From TMED108 sp964386795 (GTDB lineage Bacteria; Fidelibacterota; Marinisomatia; Marinisomatales; TCS55), in assembly GCA_964386795.1 (NCBI GenBank), contig CAYLUE010000045.1, positions 1-12,433 on the forward strand: 12,433 nucleotides of DNA, given 5' to 3'. Position 1 is the stretch's first letter. Each line of letters starts with the position of its first letter. A program made the position numbers and the translations under genes. This document shows positions 12,001 through 12,433 of the stretch, in pieces. The notes beneath the pieces are model-generated. The model was not told where the DNA came from. It saw only the letters and a program-made list of their open reading frames with translations, and did not search any database.

Positions 12001-12220
12001 CTTTATAGCCCGAGTACGCTAAGATAGCACGGGTATCGCTAATCTTATAGAGGGCATTATGGATGCCTTTATCCTCATCGTGCTTCAACTGCTTCTTAGC
12101 TGTAATTGCAGTTTGACCATGTAGCATTGCAAGTGAAGTCAATGCGATAAAACATAGATTCACTAGACCAATTCTGCTTCCGCGCGCCCTAGGGCTCAGA
12201 TTTGATATTATCGTGTTCAT
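1..12220 (-). CDS. Giant secreted modular repeat protein: four seven-unit propeller blocks, SwmB/Ig-like arrays, beta-helix, FN3 and dockerin-like modules (C-terminus off window)
   Basis: The frame is open from the ATG at 12218-12220 to the left edge, giving 4,073 visible residues and no stop. The start is fixed: an in-frame TGA lies at 12227-12229, only two codons separate it from the ATG, and a GAGGA ribosome binding site overlaps that stop. Residues 1-36 form a signal peptide, and everything after is all-beta extracellular modules. In order these are four propeller blocks alternating with paired SwmB-like domains, a run of eight more SwmB-like domains, FN3, a parallel beta-helix, four FN3, one Ig-like domain and a dockerin-like EF-hand. 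Only three cysteines occur: C23 in the signal peptide, and C3330 and C3374 in the beta-helix. The likely role is a surface or secreted adhesin, or a matrix- or glycan-binding protein exported by Sec and then T9SS. The T9SS step is inferred from the upstream neighbour and the architecture, because this protein's own sorting signal would lie beyond position 1. I cannot name a homologous gene. Confidence 0.95.
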   Translation of the reverse strand, partial: MNTIISNLSPRARGSRIGLVNLCFIALTSLAMLHGQTAITAKKQLKHDEDKGIHNALYKISDTRAILAYSGYKGFGYVRTFSIASDGSTIDQLGELKFDDEDASEIAIEQVASDVYVIAYKGRSEDGFITTVKVSADGKTITQVKKVEHDTKQGRWNKLIKVGGNIYALYYYGEAAGSGATMKTFTIPADGSTITEEKSVLIGGNISTQPALIQADSDTYISIHSNGSTGFVRTWTISADGKTITNVKNQSYNYFGHDPSIVKLDSDSYAVASYGITTDYNGTNRWGGLITTFDIPTDGSTITEVSKIEHAYNSTGKYNSLVDFGNNIYALAYQGASNQGKLRTFRITPDGKLIHIVQKANMYNSTTTYNSMVKLGTNIALVAHSDGSNLGYLQTFKIENDHPYFNAVELASDNSTVELTFNEAVFNTNGGSGALEASDFKMSISLGHATLSSATPSSISIDGNKYKLGIPLNTAKKPMGTEIITVEPSANSIYDTDGNVVVTPSTSSEYYIDRNGTINNWRNRKTLNDQLLPFIQSSDTEIVVANTPFAVTFNEPVYSKNDGSGNLEKEDFVLSIAGGTGTLKSTTPTSISRNGNKYTLVISYDKIGNGKEVLSVVPASNAIYDKAGNIASTTQSNNSVTLNDGRLTIAKEHSIYNSTATYFQTLKLNRAGAKSGEEYLLNYFHSYYGMQKLYHIASDGSSVTQKVSDNFNQGQTSQGHYALIKGPGNIYIRARQGYNYRDAKNYSMIIETIAVHTDRIRTMDGLTLSEVATNSYNRFSSLVQLNDSTTVIAFEGKDYDGMIATLKIKSNGVIELLNKLEHDTSQGRYNSLVKVDDNTVALAYEGYNVGNLSTFDIAADGAITAIKTHKYASGGGAGSHNHLIRLNAQTFVLAYKGASSDGFIDAYAISDDGKTITLKKSLEHDTAQNAYNSLLRTGPNSVMLAYSGASDDGFIKSFDITSDGTTITQVISLEHDKGRGQYNNLFPIDSDTYGLSYYNKNGYGYFKIFNSALGASDVTPEISSVSLSATNTSLVVDFNEPVFTNSAANTALVKEDFKLSITGGTAKLSSATPSSIAISGNTYKLEVAVSGTADGNEKLMVVPSSSTAIYDADGNAANQNQDHNNSVYLADKTPAIIAKSTNSFNEYAEIYFDEVVFGTNNGSGNLDVNDFTYSITGGTATLASNKPSSIDGRARYDATQEEGGYLKLGIKLSGVPNGEEKLTISVADNAVYDLWGNASVKADAKTTVDLVKSKMLSKGIFEFDTEYGRMSSVAQLSDGKYVVAYEGPGNDGFIMTFGVADDGTITEIRKREHDSQWGQWNSLLKADEDTYILAYGTDGNDGMIKTFDIPPDGSSITEVTSKEHDGSNGTYNSLVRVDFDTYLLAYSGHSGDGYLKTFDIPADGKSITEIKNYEFDYQRGEYLSLVELQPNYFAIAYDRGYQTHTKSNYGWGSWIHTYKVPDDGKSITGIASLRHNSYSDNRFSALTKIDEDSYALAYRGYNDVRAQHKGVLKSFTIPKDGSSITQESVLSIFDVNINSQDGLYNSVLKMNSDNLLVKSRDKDADWWIKSYKISNSGKTLTEDWKIEIATDSDWNRERALFQVSGNVFGAAYPASGSDGYIQLITMESEDKQQPIITQGRMSFDNTQFLIELNEAVFKANTGKGGLEKTDFDLTLTGGTATLSSNNPTSITKIDHNSYLLKVGYNGIADGQEKLTIAPAKDAIFDGKGNTMDVSQTNNIFTLNEKTPPTITASTISSDNITATVTLSEKVYQSSNGTGNLSKDDFSLSLSGGTATLARSTPKTLTESGNVYTLTIEYSGVANGTETLTITPAQKSIYDAAGNEASTTQSNNKLSLNEVRILVEKNSVHNGNQGNWNSMQQRDADTYVLAYTGYGSDGYIQTFDINANGSSISMKRTWEHDGYQGNYNSLVKVADDIFVLAYAGSSNDGYIRTFKVDASGNTSLLQRREHNTNNGTYNALTHLVGTTYVLAYTGASNKGKMSTFTIPANGGSITKEKTINMDASAAKWNAIHKMTDSTVVVVYEGTGPKFLMKTFQISSDGKTIAEKKSETIYAGKANWNAIAKVDANTYVIATQGKDDDGYIYTYDVAPDGSSIAKVTELEFDDVRSQHHTLYNAGSNSFVLTHTGTANDRTYGKMFTIPADGSKIKQIYNTKINDYGKGQSALSRIDADTYALAFTGVGNDGIISTLTVKAGDTVLPVISFIAINDDNSSVEVTFNEDVYNSAGASGSIEVSDFSLSITGGTAKLSSATPTKISANGKVYTLSFDLVGTANGQEVFKVSPIDKAIFDGGGNTAATNQTNGSANLKDKSGPSITKTILANDNSTTTVTFSEKSYSTGSASGALEKSDFVLSLTGGVAKLGNATPTSISISGNEYTLGFSLTGSPDGNEVLKISPASKAIYDASGNISTTVQINNTANLQDIVPAVIDSIELAGDNSIVQVFFNEAVFSKNDGSGALDSADFVYTLTGGSATLAKKYPSSVTGSGTKTLSLGVLLSGKPNGKEILTVTPASKAIYDKPGNVTSTSQPKNKASLNDQFVPQYTASALSPDNSLIAVTFNEPVFAKSDATGKIEMSDFVFAVTGGSAKLLQAYPNSIEQTGNTYNLGIKLDGLADGSETFTFKPKSGAIFDSTGNKASTTQSFSTLKLNDKSPPEIKSLSLAANNSALSIDFTEAVYSKGDGTGDLEKSDFVFSVTGETIVLTSPFPTSISKSGKTFTLGIGSRGDPNGTEVLSVLVVDNAVYDAAGNPAKMEQTKNKVTFNDKNAPIITKLELALDNSTLSVTLNEPAFSASDGTGSLDSTAFILTINNGTSTLSQPHPKTIKSIDSTFTYILGLPLAGTADGSEELIISFADDGLFDASGTEAAETQVMNKVTLFDLSAPIITESKLDSDNKKVMVKFSVPVFSTAKSSGALERDDFRLSLTGGSATLKSTTPSKVDSSGNGRRYQLGLEIVGIPDGRETLTINPVDNNIFDSSANPANKIQSNNSMNLFDKQPPVITGVTLSSTNDSLFVTFDEAVKGDESASLQAEDFLLSLSGGIAGLTNSNPASISGSGKNYTLIFVLSGTPDGNEEIIVNANTNSIFDAAGNPGINQKTNNSVFLNDRSAPKAPQGLVAIPGNNQATLSWKTTGETDISKYYIYGGTSTNPTQKIDSTQSGGNVKVITGLTNEIVYYFKVSGLDKTGYEGALSDTVSVKPTTTKSFTVKADGTGDFSNAQAAIDAAISGDSVYVEAGTYDSLRVDGKSIQIIAGDGPTKSFIDAKGKTTAVVLSGYPNQTTISGFTIVNGVGDLNNDGVGGGIRIEPGVNATIDNCVLTNNEDGAIYFGDSSEVKISNTLAYGNDKSFIFGSGTANFINCTFVKEKENSVMGSGAKVNFINTIFMNEVVASDTVSNISLWANYSLFLFGEETFNPNLIKDYNWGKGNIQGDPLFMDTLNLDYHLQKESPAIGVGVQSINIAGLTYEVPDKDLDGYTRAAPSGSAPDLGIYESPYSSAAPSANQISDGLSDSVEVDYSSSNTTLSAHWKRFGGSNVVYEYAIGTAPNNRTDVKNWTVVGFDTTITVTGLNLTNSTTYYTSIRGKNNLGETSTVTSDGVTVDFESPIIASVTELKEDVDWFGPNMPGHIFVNATDNTGIAKYEFSIGTTKGGDETIPWAQSDSNSIAFDVKDLAENTTYYSNAIVTDFVGYSSSASSDSFMMDFTNPEQGYLSIGNAYQSDTANVEFSWRGFIDEQSGIKDYQYGLGTEPGLDDVLPLKALNLSADFAALTITIGGLSLQVNQTYYGVVYAIDKVNNEAFAISDGLTIDRDGPDDGIITDGLAGEDIDYYNDTTSASANWDGFYDFNGIDKYELSLNTTTNAGSEIMIVDWTDVGTNLSHTFTDLSLTPNRTYYFSIKGYDKLGNASNIVVTDGFVIDIGRPTISAASISPEQLQSVMLPLSIDFTLSEVVEAAEVSFGSARGDLSNIEPKFVLDSSRLNVSFTPPFTSGDQISLDINVTDLAGNISETISYTYTIGYLGDYDFDNELSLSDLNDFVNGWRVYNDLTKELGPVTGTAPYFR
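2..133 (-). other. Dockerin-like EF-hand segment, cut by the window edge (residues 4030-4073)
   Basis: After GYLG comes a 12-position calcium loop, DYDFDNELSLSD, with D4033, D4035, D4037, S4041 and D4044 at positions 1, 3, 5, 9 and 12. A helix-like LNDFVNGW follows. This is the type I dockerin half-repeat layout. It is followed by KELGPVTGTAPYF, which I associate with paired dockerin-like segments near the C-termini of some FCB-group secreted proteins. A second EF-hand half and a T9SS sorting domain would be expected just beyond position 1, but neither is visible. Confidence 0.65.
134..421 (-). other. Ig-like domain before the dockerin-like segment (residues 3934-4029)
   Basis: About 96 residues with PTISAASISPEQLQSVMLP, IDFTLSEVV, a FVLDSSRLNVSF strand, SGDQISLDINVTD and LAGNISETISYTYTIG. 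The D-LAGN ending is common in bacterial Ig-like and FN3-like domains. It lacks the NxTYY element of the four preceding domains, so I separate it from them. No specific family can be assigned. Confidence 0.6.
425..1681 (-). repeat. FN3-like domains 2 to 5 (residues 3514-3932)
   Basis: Four domains of about 105 residues lie at roughly 1367-1681, 1064-1366, 749-1063 and 425-748. Each has a tryptophan strand (SAHWKRF, the VDWFGP region, VEFSWRGF, SANWDGF), then YEY/YEF/YQY/YEL-x-[IL]-GT or the equivalent, then a LxxNxTYY segment (LTNSTTYYTS, LAENTTYYSN, LQVNQTYYGV, LTPNRTYYFS). They finish in a V-SDG or TDG turn with a short D-x-x-x-P linker. The NxTYY element repeated four times is the clearest register mark. 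The family is inferred as FN3-like. They probably form a flexible tail between the beta-helix and the sorting region. Confidence 0.75.
1706..2581 (-). other. Right-handed parallel beta-helix with choice-of-anchor-Q-like end (residues 3214-3505)
   Basis: The N-terminal part follows the pectate-lyase / pectin-methylesterase-type cap: FTVKADGTGDFSNAQAAID, then GDSVYVEAGTY (to residue 3253). Coils with short hydrophobic strands follow, including TTISGFTIVNG, GGGIRIEPG, INC and DNC ladders (C3330, C3374), and AIYFGDSS. The end carries GDPLF (3444-3448), DYHLQKESPAI (3455-3465), DLDGYTR and PDLGIYE (3499-3505), the pattern I associate with choice-of-anchor Q proteins. Such folds usually bind or cleave polysaccharide, but no catalytic residues can be assigned by eye. 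It is the only part of the mature protein with cysteines. Confidence 0.8.
2582..2851 (-). other. Fibronectin type III domain 1 (residues 3124-3213)
   Basis: About 90 residues. It begins APKAPQGLVA, followed by NNQATLSWK, the central KYYIYGGTS strand, and ends TGLTNEIVYYFKVSGLD with YEGALSD. The conserved tryptophan of strand B and the Y-Y-F-K-V strand F pattern with a preceding GLT turn are the FN3 hallmarks. It links the Ig-like stalk to the beta-helix. Confidence 0.85.
2852..5572 (-). repeat. SwmB/Ig-like repeats 7 to 14, tandem array of eight (residues 2217-3123)
   Basis: Eight uninterrupted copies of 111-115 residues lie at 5234-5572, 4898-5233, 4553-4897, 4214-4552, 3875-4213, 3530-3874, 3185-3529 and 2852-3184. 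Each keeps an early DNS or equivalent, a VTFNE-like strand, a D-F turn, a GGT/GGS strand, a GN/GK-x-Y segment, a DG/NG-x-E turn, [IVL][YF]D near the end, and a LxD linker. Repeat 12 has FDASGTEA and repeat 13 has FDSSANPA where others have YDAAGN. Repeat 14 is the shortest and lacks the glycine/serine loop after EAV. I read this as an extended stalk. The SwmB assignment is from motif memory; a neighbouring Ig-like family name is possible. Confidence 0.77.
5573..6646 (-). repeat. Propeller block 4: seven ~51-residue units, the most regular (residues 1859-2216)
   Basis: Anchors fall at residues 1875, 1926, 1976, 2027, 2078, 2129 and 2181. The spacings of 51, 50, 51, 51, 51 and 52 are the most even of the four blocks, and no loop is extended. 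Typical units read YNSLVKVADDIFVLAY, then NDGYIRTF, then REHN. The [YW]N[SA] anchor is WN in units 1, 4 and 5. The block opens with RILVEKNSVHNG and ends with DGIISTLTV, again a fourth-strand-like start and third-strand end. Confidence 0.77.
6647..7321 (-). repeat. SwmB/Ig-like repeats 5 and 6 (residues 1634-1858)
   Basis: Repeat 5 (6983-7321) contains IELNEAVF, LEKTDF, LTLTGGTATL, NNPTSI, DGQEKLTI and IFDGKGN. Repeat 6 (6647-6982) contains VTLSEKVY, LSKDDF, LSLSGGTATL, NGTETLTI and IYDAAGNEASTTQSNN. They are 113 and 112 residues long and are joined by an EKTPP linker. This is the third and last of the paired spacers. Confidence 0.77.
7322..8461 (-). repeat. Propeller block 3: seven ~51-residue units (residues 1254-1633)
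   Basis: Anchors are at residues 1270, 1320, 1371, 1422, 1483, 1544 and about 1597, with spacings of 50, 51, 51, 61, 61 and 53. Units 1-3 are close to consensus, for example YNSLVRVDFDTYLLAY with GDGYLKTFDI and KEHD. Unit 4 has a long loop rich in aromatics and asparagine (THTKSNYGWGSW). Unit 5 has a loop with DVRAQHKG. Unit 7 is the most diverged (FQVSGNVFGAAY). The block opens with GIFEFDTEYG and ends with GYIQLITM, so it again starts with a fourth-strand-like element and ends on a third. Confidence 0.72.
8462..9166 (-). repeat. SwmB/Ig-like repeats 3 and 4 (residues 1019-1253)
   Basis: Repeat 3 (8822-9166) has VDFNEPVF, VKEDF, SITGGTAKL, ISGNTYKL, DGNEKL and IYDADGN in the expected order. 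Repeat 4 (8462-8821) has YFDEVVF, VNDF, SITGGTATL, NGEEKL and VYDLWGN. Repeat 4 departs from the rest in its middle. In place of SISxSGNTY it has SSIDGRARYDATQEEGG, and the AGN turn has a tryptophan. The pair lies between propeller blocks 2 and 3, the same position as the other two pairs. Confidence 0.75.
9167..10285 (-). repeat. Propeller block 2: seven ~51-residue units (residues 646-1018)
   Basis: Unit anchors lie at residues 662, 721, 779, 829, 880, 931 and 982, with spacings of 59, 58, 50, 51, 51 and 51. Units 3-7 follow the consensus closely (YNSLVKVDDNTVALAY, SDGFIDAYAI, SLEHD). Units 1 and 2 are longer and more diverged. Unit 2 carries an aromatic and basic loop around ARQGYNYRDAKNY. 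The block opens with LTIAKEHS, a fourth-strand-like segment, and closes with GYFKIF, a third-strand-like segment, matching the closure pattern of the other three blocks. Ligand unknown. Confidence 0.72.
10286..11017 (-). repeat. SwmB/Ig-like repeats 1 and 2 (residues 402-645)
   Basis: Two bacterial Ig-like domains of the SwmB (SWM_repeat) type. The order of motifs is a VTFNEAVY-like strand, a glycine/serine loop, a LExxDF turn, an SI-GGTATL strand, ATPTSI, then GNxYTL, then a P-NGxE turn with L-V-PA, and finally IYDxxGN before a linker ending in LND. Repeat 1 spans 10631-11017 (129 residues) and repeat 2 spans 10286-10630 (115 residues). Repeat 1 is odd. The usual STTQSNN-type tail after YDTDGN is replaced by a longer, polar segment with EYYIDRNGTINNWRNRK. 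The pair probably acts as a rigid spacer between propeller blocks 1 and 2. Confidence 0.75.
11018..12097 (-). repeat. Propeller block 1: seven ~51-residue units (residues 42-401)
   Basis: Seven copies of a unit of the type YNSLVKVDSDTYALAY, then DGFIKTFTI, then a DGSTITE turn, then an EHD-containing strand. Unit anchors are at residues 54, 105, 156, 209, 258, 318 and 369, giving spacings of 51, 51, 53, 49, 60 and 51. The block opens with a fourth-strand-like segment (KKQLKHDEDKG, from residue 42) and ends after a third strand (GYLQTFKI, near 397). A seven-bladed beta-propeller closed by its N-terminal strand would have this arrangement. Unit 5 has an extended loop with NGTNRWGG. The unit does not let me name a family such as WD40, Kelch or NHL, so 'propeller' is a structural inference. 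Confidence 0.75.
12113..12220 (-). other. Sec signal peptide of the giant protein
   Basis: Residues 1-36 have a basic N-region with R11, R13 and R16. A hydrophobic stretch follows from I17 to L33, including LVNLCFIALTSLAML. A short polar segment (H34, G35, Q36) leads into the mature protein, and cleavage is probably at or just after residues 35-36. C23 sits inside the hydrophobic core and is not in a lipobox, so this looks like a type I signal, not a lipoprotein signal. Export to the periplasm is the expected first step for a T9SS cargo. Confidence 0.8.
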
Positions 12221-12223
12221 TTT

Positions 12224-12228
12224 TCCTC
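12224..12228 (-). promoter_or_regulatory. Ribosome binding site GAGGA that fixes the start of the giant gene
   Basis: The coding strand reads TTGAGGAAAAATG. GAGGA ends three bases before the ATG, which is closer than usual. It overlaps the in-frame TGA at 12227-12229, so no start further upstream is possible in this frame. The next in-frame ATG (M32) would remove the signal peptide. Confidence 0.7.
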
Positions 12229-12236
12229 AAAAATAG

Positions 12237-12300
12237 GTTTTATAAAACTACAAACTATATGGTATATATATCCGTGATACTAGTCACAGCGTAAATTACC
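12237..12300 (-). promoter_or_regulatory. Candidate promoter region of the giant gene
   Basis: This is the AT-rich part of the 159-bp intergenic region. On the coding strand TTACGC is followed, 18 bases later, by TATATA, a weak sigma70-like pair that flanks the CRP-like palindrome. A near match to the Bacteroidota -7 element TANNTTTG also occurs (TATAGTTTG, one base too long). A perfect 12-bp palindrome, GTTTTATAAAAC, lies at 12237-12248. No element matches a consensus well enough to fix a transcription start. Confidence 0.25.
12273..12288. promoter_or_regulatory. CRP/FNR-family-like palindrome upstream of the giant gene
   Basis: On the coding strand the site reads TGTGA-CTAGTA-TCACG. The inner half-sites GTGA and TCAC are perfect inverted copies separated by six bases, which is the classical layout for CRP/FNR-superfamily dimers. 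Its centre is about 60 bp upstream of the ATG and just upstream of the AT-rich stretch that probably holds the promoter. The sequence shows the palindrome; regulation by a CRP-like factor is inference. Confidence 0.4.
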
Positions 12301-12362
12301 CAATTTATCGTCGAAAATTAAAGCAATTTAAAGAATTATAAACTACTGCATTTATACGCAAG

Positions 12363-12389
12363 AAAAAGGCTGAACTGTCTTACTTCAAC
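12363..12389 (-). terminator. Weak possible intrinsic terminator after the upstream T9SS gene
   Basis: On the minus strand GTTGAA (12384-12389) pairs with TTCAGC (12369-12374), including one G-T pair, across a nine-base loop. One base later a run of five T follows (12363-12367). The stem is short and overlaps the stop codon, so it may be inefficient or not a terminator at all. Confidence 0.3.
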
Positions 12390-12433
12390 AGTACCATCTT
12401 CTGCGTTTTGACAAAGCCTTTAGACTGCAGATG
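12380..12433 (-). CDS. C-terminal end of a T9SS type A sorting domain protein (partial)
   Basis: Reading leftwards from the right edge, the frame gives 17 residues, HLQSKGFVKTQKMVLLK, then TAA at 12380-12382. The pattern L-x-x-x-GF-x-x-[TK]-x-K-[ML]-[VI]-L-L-K-stop is the last strand of the T9SS type A C-terminal sorting domain, which directs outer-membrane translocation and is removed at the surface. Only this tail is in the window, so the function of the protein is unknown. The gene has the same orientation as the giant gene, 159 bp away. That distance, with a possible terminator between them, suggests separate transcription, though co-transcription is not excluded. Confidence 0.75.
   Translation of the reverse strand, partial: HLQSKGFVKTQKMVLLK

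Noticed and set aside
5573..12097. CRISPR array or DNA-level tandem repeat
   Set aside because: The periodicity of about 153 bp and 340 bp is at the protein level with diverged nucleotides. There are no identical short repeats with unique spacers.
1..12220. Frameshift or pseudogene breaks within the giant gene
   Set aside because: Every codon from 12220 to 2 was read in one frame with no stop, and repeat motifs continue in register across the whole length.
12237..12248. Perfect palindrome GTTTTATAAAAC as an operator
   Set aside because: It is made almost only of A and T in a very AT-rich intergenic stretch, where such a palindrome can arise by chance. It is mentioned only within the candidate promoter.
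12221..12379. A small RNA, tRNA or riboswitch in the intergenic region
   Set aside because: The 159 bp show no cloverleaf, no conserved aptamer motif and no strong hairpin beyond the weak terminator-like stem at 12369-12389.

Overview
The window holds essentially one gene. A single minus-strand reading frame starts with ATG at 12220 and stays open, with no stop, to the left edge. That is 4,073 visible codons (over 400 kDa by rough estimate), and the C-terminus lies outside the window. To its right are a 159-bp intergenic region (12221-12379) and the last 17 codons of a second minus-strand gene, whose stop is at 12380-12382. Those 17 residues look like the end of a type IX secretion system (T9SS) type A sorting domain. 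I translated the whole frame by eye and found no internal stop or frameshift.

Organism: AT-rich DNA, a T9SS C-terminal signal, a giant secreted protein and a dockerin-like EF-hand segment followed by an ELGPVTGTAP-type motif point to the Fibrobacterota-Chlorobiota-Bacteroidota supergroup. I lean towards a marine, Marinimicrobia-like lineage, but this is family-level recollection and the phylum is not established.

Layout of the giant protein, N to C: signal peptide (residues 1 to about 36); propeller block 1 (42-401); two SwmB/Ig-like repeats (402-645); propeller block 2 (646-1018); two SwmB-like repeats (1019-1253); propeller block 3 (1254-1633); two SwmB-like repeats (1634-1858); propeller block 4 (1859-2216); eight SwmB-like repeats (2217-3123); one fibronectin-III-like domain (3124-3213); a right-handed beta-helix with a choice-of-anchor-Q-like end (3214-3505); four FN3-like domains (about 3514-3932); one Ig-like domain (3934-4029); and a dockerin-like EF-hand segment cut by the window edge (4030-4073).

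The main discovery is the regularity of the first half. Each of the four propeller blocks contains exactly seven copies of a roughly 51-residue unit. Each begins with what looks like the last strand of a blade and ends after the third strand, which is the pattern of a ring closed by 'velcro'. The modules repeat with an almost constant period: the first-blade anchors lie at residues 54, 662, 1270 and 1875. I read the protein as a very long secreted or surface fibre: four seven-bladed heads on Ig-like spacers, then a long Ig-like stalk, then a beta-helix that may bind or act on glycans, then an FN3/Ig/dockerin-like tail leading to a presumed sorting signal outside the window. Adhesion or matrix binding is an inference; no catalytic function is claimed.

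Regulatory features are few: a GAGGA ribosome binding site directly before the start, a CRP/FNR-type palindrome about 60 bp upstream, an AT-rich candidate promoter, and a weak hairpin plus T-tract after the upstream gene. I saw no RNA genes, insertion sequences, CRISPR arrays or plus-strand genes.
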